Assembly (NCBI GenBank): GCA_963680875.1
Contig: OY804586.1
Span: forward strand, 48,794,203-48,858,202
From: Bathymodiolus brooksi
Lineage: Eukaryota > Mollusca > Bivalvia > Mytilida > Modiolidae
Direction: 5' to 3'
DNA length: 64,000 bases
This document shows, in pieces, positions 36,855-48,394 of the stretch (position 1 is its first letter; each line of letters starts with the position of its first letter). The notes beneath the pieces are model-generated. The model made no database searches. It worked only from the letters and a program-made list of their open reading frames with translations, and had not been told where the DNA came from. The translations under genes and the position numbers were made by a program.

Positions 36855-38292
36855 AAGCCTTTTAAGCTCACCTGTGTGAGCTATTGCCATCACTTGGCGT
36901 CAGTCATCCGTCTGTAAACTTTTTCAAAAATCTTGAATCATCCATAGGGGGTTCCCTTTAAAAGTTATGTCCGATGACCCTGCCGACTAACCATAGGGGT
37001 AAAATTGCAGTTTTTGGGTAATAACTCAAAAACTGTTAATAAAAACAGAAATCTGACATGGGATAAAAAGGATCAACACAGCAAGATCTACCTGCCCTGC
37101 AATTTTGAGGTAAATCTGATTACCCATCTTGGAGTTATTGCCCTTTTTTCATCAATTTTTTTAAATTATAATACTTTTCGTCTTATATTTCAAAAACTAT
37201 AAGAAATAGATGTTAGTTTAAATTGCAAAAATGTGCAGCATGTCAAGATCTACCTACCCTGCAATTTTGAAGTAAATCTCATGGCCCATGTTGGAGTTAT
37301 TTCCCTTTTTTCATCAAATTTTCAACATTTTAATACTTTTCGTCCTTTATTTCAAAATCTATAAGAGATAGATGTTAAGTTTAAACTGCAAACATGTTCA
37401 TCCTGTCAAGATTACCTAAACTGTATTTTTTAGCTCACCTGTATAAGCTATTGCCATCACTTGGCGTCCGTCGTTCGTCTGTAAACTTTTTCTAAAATCT
37501 TCTCCTCGGAAACCACTGGGCCAATTTAAACCAAACTTGGCCTGAATCATCCTTATGGGGTTCCCTTTAAAAGATATGTCCGATGACCCTGCCGACCAAC
37601 CATCATGGCCACCATGTCTATAAATAGTACATAGGGGTAAAATCAACAAAAAAATCTATTAAAACAAATCCAGAAAAATCCTTTAGAGTATATTGCAATT
37701 AAATTTGATACATATATGTAATATTCTTTCAGAATTATGGTTGAAGACCCCATCCCCCATCAAACATGGCCACCATCATTACTATAAATAGAAAATTAGT
37801 GGCAAAATTCATTAAAAAATTATTTTAAAATCCTGTAAAGAATCAAATGCAATCAAACCATATGGAAAGAATGCATATGTGATCTTCTTTCAAAATTTTG
37901 ATTGAAGACCTCCGGCCGTCATCCAACGTGGCCGTCACTGCTACAAAAAATAGAAAATTATTGTCAAAAAACATATTTTAAAATCCGGTAAAAAGCCAGT
38001 TGCCACCAAACTTTATGGAAATGATGCATATATGATCCACTTTCAGACTTATCGTTGCTAACCCTGGTCGCTTGTGAAAAATGGTTGCCATCGTTACAAT
38101 TTTTTTTAATTCTTTAAATATTGTAAAGAGCCAATGTTGCTACCAAACTATAAAGGAACACTGCATGTATAATTCTCTTTCAGACCATGAATGATGACCC
38201 CGACTGCCATCAAACATGGCCGTTGCCGCTTCTCAAGCTTGAAAATTAGTGAAAAAAATCAGTAAAAAATAGAAAACTATTAAAAAAATTAG
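36855..38292 (+). mobile_element. 'AGCTCACC...TTGGCGTCCGTC' bivalve repeat, copies 1-2, degenerate
   Basis: Copies start at about 36865 (AGCTCACCTGTGTGAGCTAT, CATCACTTGGCGTC) and 37432 (AGCTCACCTGTATAAGCTAT). The body has short internal repeats of about 160 bp (CAAGATCTACCTACCCTGCA, ATACTTTTCGTCCTTTATTT) and repeated ATGGCC-containing units. There is no transposase. I recall this 5' end as very abundant in bivalve genomes. Confidence 0.7.
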
Positions 38293-39016
38293 ATTCTTCT
38301 TCTCTGAAACCGTTTGGCCAAATGAACCGAAACTTGGAACGAAGCATCTATGGAAAGTCCTCTGTTGTGATCGCTCATTTCATCCCGATCCGTTAACAAA
38401 TATGGCCACCATAGACAATTCTTGTTTCTGATGGGATGATTTCTAAAAAATCTTCTCCTCTGAAACTGCTTTGCTAAATGAACCGAAACTTGGTAGGATG
38501 CATCTATGGGAGGTCCGCTATAAAGATTGCACATTTCGTCCCGATCCATGAACAAATATGGCTGCCACAGGCAATTCTTGTTTCTAATTGGTAGATTTCT
38601 AAAAATCTTCTTCTCTGAAACCGCTTTGCTAAATGAACCGAAACTTGGTAGGATGCATCTATGGGAGGTCCGCTATAAAGATTGCACATTTCGTCCCGAT
38701 CCATGAACAAATATGGCTGCCACAGGCAATTCTTGTTTCTAATTGGTAGATTTCTAAGAATCTTCTTCTCTGAAACCGCTTTGCCAAATGAACAGAAACT
38801 TGGTAGGAATTTGAAGCATCTATGGAAGGTTCTCTATAAGGATTGCTCATTTTGTCCCGATCATTAACAAACATGGCCACCACAGGCAATTATTGTTTCC
38901 GATTGGTCAATTTCTAAAAATCTTCTACTCTGAAACATGGTAGGAAGCATCTATGGAAGGTCCTCTATGGGAATTGCTCATTCCGTTTTGATCCGTTTGC
39001 AAACATGGCCATCATA
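38293..39016 (+). repeat. 155-bp tandem array, ~5 units
   Basis: Units contain TCTTCTTCTCTGAAACC, GAACCGAAACTTGGTAGGAT, GCATCTATGGGAGGTCC and CATTTCGTCCCGATCC. The two central units (about 38504-38658 and 38659-38813) are almost identical; the outer ones are more diverged. The minus frames open here ([20 protein letters not shown]) are repeat artefacts. Confidence 0.85.
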
Positions 39017-39270
39017 CCCATCAGATTCCTACTTCTTGTTTGCTGAATTTGTTGATTTTTATACACATTGAACATACATTTTGTATATGCCCATTTTTAG
39101 TCGCATTTTTCTCAGCAACTATTGATGGCAGAAATCTGATATTTTGTCACAAGCTTTATATAGTACGCCATATCGCGGGAAGCATTTTTTGACCCGTCAG
39201 ATTCCTACTTCCTGTTTGCCGAAGAATGGGGGTATCATAAGTGAGCATTAGCTCACAGTTCATCTTGTTT
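39017..39270 (+). repeat. Single unit of the 168-bp repeat family
   Basis: Diverged relative of 35341-36185. It contains CTATTGATGGCAGAAATCTG and CCGTCAGATTCCTACTTCCT and has the same terminal block, GGGGGTATCATAAGTGAGCA followed by TTAGCTCA. Confidence 0.85.
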
Positions 39271-39299
39271 TTATTAATTTTTTCGGACAACTAAAAGTA

Positions 39300-39960
39300 C
39301 TTTTTAGCTCACCAGGCCAAAGGCCATGTGAACTTTTGCCATCACTTGGCGTCCGTCGTCCGTCCGTCCGTCGTAAACTTTTTCAAAAATCTTCTCCTCT
39401 GAAACTATTAGACCAATTGAAACCAAACTTGGTCTGAATCATCACTAGGGTGTCTAGTTTCAAAATTGTGTCCCGTGATGCCGTGCACCAATCAACATGG
39501 CCACTGTTACTAAAAATAGAACATGTGCTAAAATTGCAGGTTTTTGGGTAATAACTCAAAAACCGTTAATAATATCAGAAATCTGACTGGAATAAAAATG
39601 ATCAGCACAGCAAGATCTACCTACCCTGCAATTTTGAAGTAAATCTGATTACCCATCTTGGAGTTATTGTCCTTTTTTCATCAAATTTGTAACATTTTAA
39701 TACTTTTCGTCTTATATTTCAAAAGCTATAAGAGATAAAGGTTAAGTTTAAATTGCAAAAATGTGCAGCATGTCAAGATCTACCTACCCTGCAATTTGTA
39801 TGCAAATCCCATTACCCATTTTGGTGTTAATTCCCTTTTTTCATCAAATTTTCAAAATGTTAATACTTTTCGTCCTTTATTTCAAAAACTATAAGAGATA
39901 AATGTTAAGTTTAAACTGCAAACATGTTCAGCATGTTAAGATCTACCTAGCTGCAATAAT
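39300..39960 (+). mobile_element. 'AGCTCACC...TTGGCGTCCGTC' bivalve repeat, copy 3
   Basis: It starts at about 39306 with AGCTCACCAGGCCAAAGGCC, then CATCACTTGGCGTCCGTCGT, followed by the CAAGATCTACCTACCCTGCA internal units. Confidence 0.7.
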
Positions 39961-40560
39961 GTAGCTCCTGTGACAAACTTGTGTCTCGGCAGAGCTACAA
40001 CGCGGTCCCATTCGTCACAATGGAGCAAAAAAAAAGTTGCAGTTGAAACATAAAAACTCACTTTTTACGCTTCAAACATTTCATTATAGCTATTACTGAT
40101 GATCCCAGTCCTTGTTAAATCGGTTTGGCTGAGAAATATATGCTTTTCAAAGGTAGCAACAACCTTGTTCAAATTTATCGATCGTTTTCCATAACCGCAA
40201 ACTACGGAAGGCGGAGCTTTTCTAAATATGGTATTTCTTACTACACGCATTCACGCCTAAATCCCCAAATATGGTATCGACATCAAAATAGTGAGGCCGG
40301 AAATGACGAAATTCAAAATGTTCAGAGTGAAAGTAAACATGGATTTTTATTTTGTGGGAATTACATTCTAAAATACTGGTAGGTGATAAAAACTTGTTAT
40401 AATAATGGACAAAATGAAAGGTTATGTCTTATTATTGATAAATGCAGGCGTCAGAAGCTCTGTAAGCGAGCGCCAAAGATATCGGCGGCTGCTCCATTAC
40501 GTGTAATGGCATCCCATTATAACCCTTGCGAGTAAGCGAGCATTTAGGGTTTTATTATTT
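39961..40560. other. Unrelated ~600-bp segment interrupting the repeat complex
   Basis: Sequence unlike its neighbours (for example GTGTCTCGGCAGAGCTACAA and GTAAGCGAGCGCC), with the surrounding repeat resuming after it. No transposase, inverted ends or gene was recognised. It is probably an insertion of unknown type. Confidence 0.35.
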
Positions 40561-41626
40561 GAACTAAGATCTACCTACCCTGCAAGTTTGAAGTAAATCC
40601 CATTACCCTTTTTGGAGTTATTGCCTTTTTTTCATCAAATTTTCAAAATGTTAATACTTTTCGTCCTTTATTTCAAAAACTAAGAGATAGAAGTTAAGCT
40701 TAAGTTGCAAAAATTTGCAGCATGTCGAGATCTACATACCCTGCATTTTATAAGTAAATCTCATTACCCATTTTGGAGTTATTGCCCTTTTTTCATCAAA
40801 TTTTCCAAATTTTAATACTTTTCGTCCTTTATTTCAAAAACTATAAGAGATATATGTTAAGTTTTAACTGCAAAACTGTACAGCATGTCAAGATCTACCT
40901 ACACTGCAATTTTTAAGTAAATCCCATTACCTATTTTGGAGTTATTGCCCTTTTTAGCTCACCTGTGTGAGCTATTTGCCATCACTTGGCGTCCGTGTCG
41001 TCCGTCTGTAAACTTTTTCAAAAATCTTCTCCTCCGAAACCACTGGACCAATTTAAACCAAACTTGGCCTGAATCATCCTTAGGGGGTTCCCTTTAAAAG
41101 TTATGTCCAATAGCCATGCCCTCCATCCAAGATGGCCGCCGTTACTAAAAATAGAAATTTCTTCAAATGGCCAAAACTGGTTTGTTTTAAGCCAGAATGT
41201 GCCCAAATTTGAACTGTATAAGGATAATCATGAGCTTTTTAACATATATTACGTGATTTTTTATGAACTTTGAACTTTTGCCGATTTTGACCGATTATGC
41301 AAATTAGGCATAAATAAGCAAAAAATCATTTAAAAATCTTCTTGTTAGAAACCACTTGGCCAATTTCAACCAATCTTTGCTTGAATGATCATTACGTGGT
41401 CCCCTTTAAAATTGCGTCCGTCAACGCCGTCCTGTATCCAAGATGGCCACCATTACTAAAAATAGAAATTTCTTCAAATGGCCAAAACTGCTCTATTTTA
41501 AGACATAATGTGCCCAAATGTGAACTGTATAAGCATAATGATGAGCTTTTTAAAATATATTATGGGATTTTTTATGAACTTTGAACTTTTGCTGATTTTG
41601 ACTGATTATGCAAATTAGAAAAAAGG
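40561..41626 (+). mobile_element. 'AGCTCACC...TTGGCGTCCGTC' bivalve repeat, copies 4-5
   Basis: CTACCTACCCTGCA units at 40566, about 40730 and about 40890 are followed by a new start at about 40956 (AGCTCACCTGTGTGAGCTAT, CATCACTTGGCGTCCGTGTC). Units with ATCCAAGATGGCCGCC come next. Confidence 0.7.
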
Positions 41627-42748
41627 GGGATGAAATTAAAAAAAAATCTCCTTTGAAACTACTTAGCCAATCTCAACCAAACTTTGCTGAAATGATTCTT
41701 GGGTGGTCCCCTTCCAAAAAATTTTCCGGCATTTCAGACCTCCGACAAAGATAGCCGCCACAACCGAACTTAATTTAACATAGGGCCCTATGGGAAATTC
41801 CCATAAAAATCTTCTTGTCTGAAACCATATGCTCAAGAACTACATTTTGATGAAATAGTCATTGGATGGTTCTCTTCCAAAAATGTGTCCGGCGGTTCAG
41901 CCCTTTGACCAACATGGCCCCCACAGCCGAACTTTGCTTAACATAGGACCCTATGGGAAATTCACATAAAAATCTTCTCCTCAGAAACCACTGGGCCAAT
42001 TGCAACCAACTTTGGTGGAATGGTCCTTGGATGGCCCCCTTCCAAAATTGTGTCCGGTGATCCCGACTTCCATCCAAGATGGCCGCCATGCTAAAATAGA
42101 AAAAAGGGGGGATGAAAATTAAAAAAAATCTTCTCCTCTGAAACTACTGAGCCAATCTCAAACAAACTTTGCTGAAATGATCCTTGGGTGGTCCCCTTCT
42201 AAAATTGTGTCCGACATTTCAGACCTCCAACCAAGATGGCCACCACAACCGAACTTAACTTAAAATAGGACCCTATGGGAAATTCCCATAAAAATCTTCT
42301 TGTCTGAAACCATTTGCTCAATAAGAACTAAATTTTGATGAAATAATCATTGGATGGTTTTCTTCCAAAAATGTATCCGGCAGTTCGGCCCTTCGACCAA
42401 CATGGCCCCCACAGCCAAACTTAGCTTAACATAGGACCCTATGGGAAATTCACATAAAAATCTTCTCCTCAGAAACCACTGGGCCAATTGCAGCCAAACT
42501 TTGGTGGAATGATCTTTGGATGGCCCCCTTCCAAAATTGTGTCCGGTGATCCCGACTTCTCATCAAGATGGTAACCAAGCTAAAAATAGAAAAAAGGGGG
42601 GATGAAATGTAAAAAAATATCTTCTCTGAAACTACTGAGCCAATCTCAACCAAACTTTGCTGAAATGATCCTTGGATGATCTTGTCCTCTGAAACCGCTA
42701 ATCCAAATTAAACCTAACCTGGCAGGGATGGTCCCTGGGTGGGTGACC
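41627..42748 (+). repeat. ~480-bp tandem repeat, ~2.3 units, in the bivalve repeat complex
   Basis: AAAAAGGGGGGATGAAA recurs at about 41622, 42101 and 42591. Each unit holds TGAAACTACTGAGCCAATCT, ATAGGACCCTATGGGAAATT and TTGTGTCCGGTGATCCCGAC in the same order. Confidence 0.85.
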
Positions 42749-43163
42749 CAGGGCTCACCAAACATAGTAAAAACAGGGCGACTTGACTTCTCTCTCTCTT
42801 GACTTAAGGGCGAAGTGAGGGAAAATCTGGGAGATTTACGAAAATCGATCCAAATTTTAACGTTTCTTTCCCCGCTACCGCATGTTCCCCTACCTTTCAC
42901 AAAAACGAAATGATCTTAAAAGGATGCAATTAACGAGTTTGGAATAAAATATTGAACATCAAACTCTGTATGGGTCACATTTCAGGAACATGGGAGCTCC
43001 TTTTATGTGAATATTGAAGAAAAAGTATGATTATTGGTGAAAAAAATATGGACTTGAAAAGACTGACAGGGCGACTGAAACTTCGCTTTTTGACAGAAAT
43101 TGGGCGACTTCATTGAACCCAAGACGCAGAAGTCGCCCACTTCGCCTGGTTTGGTGAGCCCTG
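42749..43163. mobile_element. hAT-like MITE (415 bp), CAGGG termini
   Basis: The ends are perfect 15-bp inverted repeats: CAGGGCTCACCAAAC (42749-42763) and GTTTGGTGAGCCCTG (43149-43163). Subterminal GGGCGACTTGACTTCTC and GAAGTCGCCCACTTCGCC extend the inverted symmetry imperfectly. There is no transposase. It lies inside a unit of the bivalve repeat, whose sequence continues after it (TTCAAAATTGTGTCCGACAG). An 8-bp target duplication is not clear. Confidence 0.82.
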
Positions 43164-44156
43164 CCCCGGTGTTCCTTTCAAAATTGTGTCCGACAGCTCC
43201 ACCCTCCATTCAAGATAGCTGCTGTTACTAATAATAGAAATTTCTTCAATTGTCCATTGCTGCTTTAGTTTTAGTCAAAATGAGCTAAAATGTTTTACTC
43301 CAGCTACATAGCGAGGAGTAGTTTAACATATACTCCGGGTTTTTCTGTGAAATTTTTCTTTCAGTCGATTTTTACCGATTATGCAAATTAGGCATATTTT
43401 GATAAAAGATCACATTTAAATCTTCTCCTCTGAAACCAGATTTGACTGGGATAATCCTTGGGTAGTCCCATTTCAAAATTGTGTCTGACAGCTCCACTCT
43501 CCATTCAAGATGGTTACTGTTACTAAAAATAGAAATTTCTTCAATTGCCCATTGCTGCTTTAGTATCAATTAAAATGAGTTCAAATTTTAACTGCAGCTA
43601 CATGACAATGAGTAGATTAACATATATTCTGGGTTTTTCTGTGAAATTTTTCTTTCAACCGATTTATACCGATTATACAAATTAGACATATTTTGATAAA
43701 AGATCACATTTAAGTTTTCTCCTCTTAAACTGCTAAACTAAATTCAAGCAAATTTGGCTGAGATGGTCCTTGGGTGGTCCCCTTTCTAAATTGTGTCCGA
43801 CAGCCCCGCCCTCCATTCAAAATGGCTGCTGTTACTAAAAATAGAAATTTCTTTAGTTATCAATTTCTGCTTTATTACACATCAAAATGAACTGAAAATT
43901 TAGCTGCAGCTACATGGCAATTAGTAATTTAACATACATTATGGGTTTTTCTGTGAGATTTGTTCTGCCAGTTTATTCCATTTAGAAATATTATGAGAGA
44001 AAAAAATCACATCAAAATCTGTTGCTCAGAAATTTGAGTTGAAATGATCTTTTGGTGGCCCACTTTCAAAATGATGTGTAACACCCCCATTTTCTATCAA
44101 CTTTAGATGTCAAATTAAAAACCAGGTGAGCGATACAGGCTCCTGGGAGCCTCTAG
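43164..44156 (+). mobile_element. 3' part of the bivalve repeat complex
   Basis: Three diverged units of about 300 bp each carry TTGTGTCCGACAG-, CTCCATTCAAGATGG- and ACTAAAAATAGAAATTTCTT-like blocks near 43190, 43485 and 43795. The terminus is CCAGGTGAGCGATACAGGCT then CCTGGGAGCCTCTAG, an approximate inverted counterpart of the AGCTCACCTG start. Confidence 0.7.
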
Positions 44157-44286
44157 TTTTAGTTAGTTGTCCGAAGGGACAAGTTTAAAAATATGTTAAT
44201 GTAGAGGCCTGTGTTGCTAGGTGTACATCTTCAGGCCTCTACATTAACATATTTTTCAACTTGTCCCTTCGGACAACTAACTAAAA
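44157..44286. repeat. Palindrome with ~55-bp arms
   Basis: The left arm 44157-44211 (TTTTAGTTAGTTGTCCGAAG ... AGAGGCCTG) and right arm 44232-44286 are complementary with one mismatch, around a 20-bp loop. The GTTGTCCGAAGGGACAAGT motif relates it to the repeats at 36434 and 45340. It is probably a foldback MITE. Confidence 0.9.
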
Positions 44287-44352
44287 AAAGTACTTATTCG
44301 ACTCAATCTTTTAGTTGTCCGAAAAAATTAATAAAAATTACATAATTAACCA

Positions 44353-44470
44353 GGGCTCCCACTACTTTCAAATTAGAGGGAGAAGTGACTTCTCTTTCAG
44401 AGAGCTCACAGGGAGAAGTGGGAGACAACAGAGAGAAGTGGGGAGACTTCTGGGAGAAGTCAATTGCGAT
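44353..44470. mobile_element. hAT-like terminus fragment
   Basis: It begins CAGGGCTCCCACTACTTTCA and carries several GGGAGAAGTGACTTCTC-type subterminal repeats, as hAT elements do. The matching other end was not found in the window, so this is a solo end or truncated copy. Confidence 0.5.
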
Positions 44471-45339
44471 TAATCGAAACATTGTTTCGCGACCCCTCTG
44501 ACGTTACCCTGCCCAAATTTAGTAAATAGTTAAAGCTGCCTGAACTGATTTATTCTGGGTTTTTTGTATTGATAACTACCTAAAGGACATATATTCAATG
44601 TCACATTTTTATTTCTGTCTACCTTGATTGGAGTCTTGCATACCAGTGATTTTTATATTAACCCCCTCCCCCCCCCTTTTCCTTTTGAAATATTACTGTG
44701 TTGTGATCCAATACCACAAAAATTGTAATAACTCATATTTGTGTTATATAAATCCTTGTTTCTGGTAAAAAAAAATATACCTAGATACTATATATACCAG
44801 TATCTAGGTATATATTTTTTTTACAGAAACAAGTGCCTGTGATATAAATAAAGCAAAGTATTTTATTTAAATTCACAGAGAAATAAAAATTTTAGTGGAT
44901 CTTTTCAACCAGATCAGGAAAAAGCTTGTAATATTTGTCCATTTCAAAGTTTCAATATTTCCCAAAAGCCTAAATCAAGTCCTCTATCGTATTTTGCACA
45001 AAAGACAAGTTTAAATTTGGCGCCAAATTGATATCCGATAATTTTTACGTGTCCGTTCCGAAGTGATTTTTGTTCTTATATTTCAAATATTGATATTTCC
45101 GTTTATTAATGCGTTTCTGAGATTGCGACTTTAATTTTGTCAATGTCTTTGAACTTCATATGGAAGAACGATAAATGATACAATAATAGAGTTTTGATCT
45201 GGCGTTTCACTTTAGTTTTAATCAAAATAAATTATGGACAAATTGGAGATCAAACAGGGCTCTTTTATACAACAAACCCAGTATTTTATACCAGTGGAAA
45301 TAGATTTGTCCGTCGTACCGGCACGTTTGGGAATCTCTG
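44471..45339. other. AT-rich intronic sequence, one palindrome, no gene
   Basis: Nothing is recognised except the palindrome at 44755-44833 and a C run near 44665. Confidence 0.3.
44755..44833. repeat. Palindrome with 34-bp arms
   Basis: The left arm 44755-44788 (CTTGTTTCTGGT ... ACCTAGATAC) pairs with 44800-44833 (GTATCTAGGT ... ACAGAAACAAG) around an 11-bp loop, with only one or two mismatches. Confidence 0.9.
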
Positions 45340-45440
45340 ATTTTTTCACTTGTCCCGTCGGACAACCGTAATACAAGATCTACTTGTCCGACGTCAGTTT
45401 TCACTGGTATCGGACAAACGTTAATGTCGAGGCCTGCTCT
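45340..45440 (-). repeat. 'GTCGGACAAG' dispersed repeat, minus copy
   Basis: Reverse-oriented relative of 36434-36540, with the landmark ACTTGTCCGACGTCAG. A 110-codon minus frame crosses it (45222-45554), but the matching copy elsewhere argues for a transposable-element remnant. Confidence 0.75.
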
Positions 45441-45797
45441 TTGTATCTCGGCAGGAATAGTTATATTGGTTGCTCTATTGGTGACGGATTTAGAATCAGG
45501 GAACTTTAATATACAATTTATATATTTTAGAATTTTGTGACATCCTGTCAACAATCGGCAAACCTCGTATTATTTCGTGACCTTCTAACTTGAATAATAC
45601 TGCGCCCTCTATCGGCACTATCGCTGGATGTAATGACCAGTGGGAACGTTATATATCGACTGGATTATTCGGGTTAACGTTATACATGTATATATGCACT
45701 ATTGTAATATAACCTTAATAAACCCAAAATGTTCTTCAATTTTACAAACACCAATGATATTTAAAGTTAGTTCTTTTATTTTAACATTGTTTTTCAG
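45441..45797. other. Intron end before HEPN exon 2
   Basis: AT-rich, with nothing recognised. It ends with a pyrimidine tract and the acceptor TTTTTCAG (AG at 45796-45797). Confidence 0.35.
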
Positions 45798-46391
45798 ATA
45801 ATCCATTTCCAGTGCAAACAATTAACCAGGGCAGGACTAATTATGCACGACTCGGTCTAGTTGTTGTCGATATTTTTCCAAACATTCTCAGAGAAATAAT
45901 GCGTAGTAATATACTACCTGAGGTTTTATATCGACAAACCAGAAAACAACATAAAAAGAAAACGTCAGTTTTCGACAAAATGACACACGAAGAACGTGTA
46001 AGTCTAAATACCCTGACTAACAGAACATACGATAATATTGACTTTACCCTTTTGTACAAATTGATGCGATCGTTTTCAATCATCGATGAACCAAAGCAAG
46101 GATGGGGAAAACCACCAACGAACACGGATGTAACAATCAGTGATGATGTTGAAAGACTACGATTTGCGCGAAACAAAATAGTTCACCGCACAAAAGCAGA
46201 TATAGACTTGGTTGAAATGAGCGATTACTTTTCTAACATTGTAAATATTACTCAACGGATAGACACAAATTTAGGCAAACTACCAGATCAAGGATTTGCC
46301 AGAGAAGTACTTAATTTCCAGACCCACTGCATGGACTCTGAAATGGAATACAAATACTACCAAACCCTCAAAGATATTGAAGACATAAAAG
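45798..46391 (+). CDS. DZIP3-type HEPN domain exon 2 (intact R-x4-H), phase 1-1
   Basis: This 594-bp exon (198 codons) follows a strong acceptor, TTTTTCAG, and ends before GT at 46392 (AAAG|GTTCGA, a weaker donor). Both junctions are phase 1 and the frame is open throughout. Landmarks are RTNYARLGLVVVDIFPNILR near the N-terminus, then FTLLYKLMR, then GWGKPPTNTD, ISDDVERLRF and ARNKIVHRTKAD. The RNKIVH motif supplies Arg (46169-46171) and His (46184-46186) in R-x4-H spacing, the HEPN ribonuclease signature, so catalysis is possible. It aligns over its central 40 residues with the exon at 34484, which has Ser at this His. The two HEPNs therefore look like a tandem pair with one candidate active unit. 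DZIP3-like HEPN proteins are expanded in bivalves and some are proposed immune factors. A role here is inference. The frame continues past the donor for about 36 codons, so a weak donor or retained end cannot be excluded. Confidence 0.78.
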
Positions 46392-46533
46392 GTTCGAAAT
46401 TATTAGTGTTCCAAGTATATTTGATTAATTTGGGAGGACTGTCATGTCCACGCTTATGTTGGAAAAAGAAAGCCCTAAATCTGAGGACAGACATACAATG
46501 AGCAAAAGAAAAAGGACAAGCTGTATGTTTGTT

Positions 46534-46745
46534 TGATGGTGTTTAATGCCACTTTCAACAATATTTCAGTTATATCATCGTGGTCAGTGTTATTGGTGGA
46601 GGAAACCGGAGTACCAGGAGGAAACCACCGACCTGTCGCAAGTCGCTGACAAACTTTATCACATAATGTTGTACACCTCATCCTGATCGAGATTCAAACT
46701 CACAACATCAGTGGTGATATGCACTGATTGCATAGGTAGTTGTAA
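46534..46745 (-). repeat. tRNA-derived SINE with molluscan core, copy 3
   Basis: It runs from GGTGTTTAATGCCACTTTCA through GGTGGAGGAAACCGGAGTAC to GATTCAAACTCACAACATCA, then TGATTGCATAGGTAGTTGTA. It is the reverse-oriented relative of 2651-2892. Confidence 0.85.
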
Positions 46746-46747
46746 AA

Positions 46748-46860
46748 AGGACAAGCAATGATCTACACAAAATTACACAGAAAACTAAAGATTGAGCTAC
46801 ACGATCCTCATTAAAAACCGGTGGTGAACTCAGGTGCTCCACAGTGGCACCCATAGGTGC
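46748..46860 (-). repeat. Mussel-type dispersed repeat, minus copy
   Basis: The reverse strand reads GGGTGCCACTGTGGAGCACC, TGAGTTCACCACCGGTTTTT and TGTGTAGATCATTGCTTGTC, matching 34198-34440. It abuts the SINE. Confidence 0.8.
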
Positions 46861-47021
46861 GAATTATTATTGTAACACCAAAACAACGTTTTTGGAAAAT
46901 TAAAGTCACAAGTGAAGATTAAATAATAATTAGAAGGAAGCGTACAAAAATATAAACAATAAATCTTATCTTGTTCTGTGCAAATAATAAAATGAAAAGC
47001 AAAAAATACCACTGCACACTG

Positions 47022-48270
47022 TCAGAACATTTCCCTCAAAAAATACCACACTGTCGGAACAATTCCCCCAAAAAATACCACACTGTCGGAACATTTCCCC
47101 CAAAAAATACCACACTGTCGGAACATTTCCCCCAAAAAATACCACACTGTCGGAACATTTCCCCCAAAAAATACCACACTGTCAGAACATTTCCCTCAAA
47201 AAGACCACACTGTCGGAACATTTCCCCAAAAAATACCACACTGTCGGAACATTTCCCCCAAAAAATACCACACTGTCGGAACATTTCCCCCAAAAAATAC
47301 CACACTGTCGGAACATTTCCCCCAAAAATACCACACTGTCGGAACATTTCCCCAAAAAATACCACACTGTCGGAACATTTCCCCCAGAAAATACCACACT
47401 GTCGGAACATTTCCCCAAAAATACCACACTGTCGGAACATTTCCCCAAAAAATACCACACTGTCGGAACATTTCCCCCCAAAAATACCACTGTCGGAACA
47501 TTTCCCCCAGAAAATACCACACTGTCGTAATATTTCCCCCCCAAAAATACCACACTGTCGGAACATTTCCCCCAAAAAATACCACACTGTCGGAACATTT
47601 CCCCCCAAAAATACCACACTGTCAGAACATTTCCCCAGAAAATACCACACTGTCGGAACATTTCCCCCAGAAAATACCACACTGTCGGAACATTTCCCCC
47701 AAAAAATACCACACTGTCGGAACATTTCCCCCAGAAAATACCACACTGTCGGAACATTTCCCCCAGAAAATACCACACTGTCAGAACATTTCCCCAGAAA
47801 ATACCACACTGTCGGAACATTTCCCCCAGAAAATACCACACTGTCGGAACATTTTCCCCAGAAAATACCACACTGTCGGAACATTTCCCCCAGAAAATAC
47901 CACACTGTCGAACATTTCCCCCAGAAAATACCACACTGTCGGAACATTTCCCCCCAAAAATACCACACTGTCAGAACATTTCCCCCAAAAAATACCAGTC
48001 GGAACATTTCCCCCAGAAAATACCACACTGTCGGAACATTTCCCCCAGAAAAAACCACACTGTCGGAACATTTCCCCCAGAAAATACCACACTGTCGAAC
48101 ATTTCCCCCAGAAAATACCACACTGTCGGAACATTTCCCCCCAAAAATACCACACTGTCAGAACATTTCCCCCAAAAAATACCAGTCGGAACATTTCCCC
48201 CCAAAAATACCACACTGTCAGAACATTTCCCCCAAAAAATACCAGTCGGAACATTTCCCCCCAAAAATAC
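47022..48270 (+). repeat. 32-bp satellite, ~39 copies
   Basis: The unit is CGGAACATTTCCCCCAAAAA then ATACCACACTGT. Length varies between 30 and 33 bp through the C and A runs. Copies after about 47630 often have CCCCCAGAAAATACC, and the last few lack CACTGT (ATACCAGTCGGAACA). No frame contains a stop in the unit on either strand, giving long overlapping open frames (442 codons plus, 361 minus) that are not genes. Confidence 0.95.
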
Positions 48271-48394
48271 ATTTCCAAATTCCAATAGAAACATCGTAGA
48301 AAGAGGCAAAAGATACCTTTAACACACAAATACATGACCACTAACTTCCCTTTCTAGGTACACGCACACCAATAAAAAGTGGGGAGCTTAAGCT

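Noticed and set aside
38289..38889. Repetitive minus-strand protein [20 protein letters not shown]
   Set aside because: It is produced by the 155-bp array, and the units shift frame relative to one another.
45222..45554. 110-codon minus frame with LDINVCPIPVKTDVGQ
   Set aside because: The same sequence recurs at 36434-36540 with a broken frame, so a repeat is more likely than a gene.
46392..46501. Continuation of HEPN exon 2 to the stop at 46501 as a terminal exon
   Set aside because: The extra codons show no HEPN similarity, and the phase-1 GT at 46392 parallels HEPN exon 1. Because the donor is weak, this alternative is noted but not preferred.
46971..48299. Long open frames on both strands over the 32-bp satellite (442 codons plus, 361 and 250 minus)
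   Set aside because: The unit has no stop in any frame and is not a multiple of three, so all frames stay open by construction. There are no splice or start signals.
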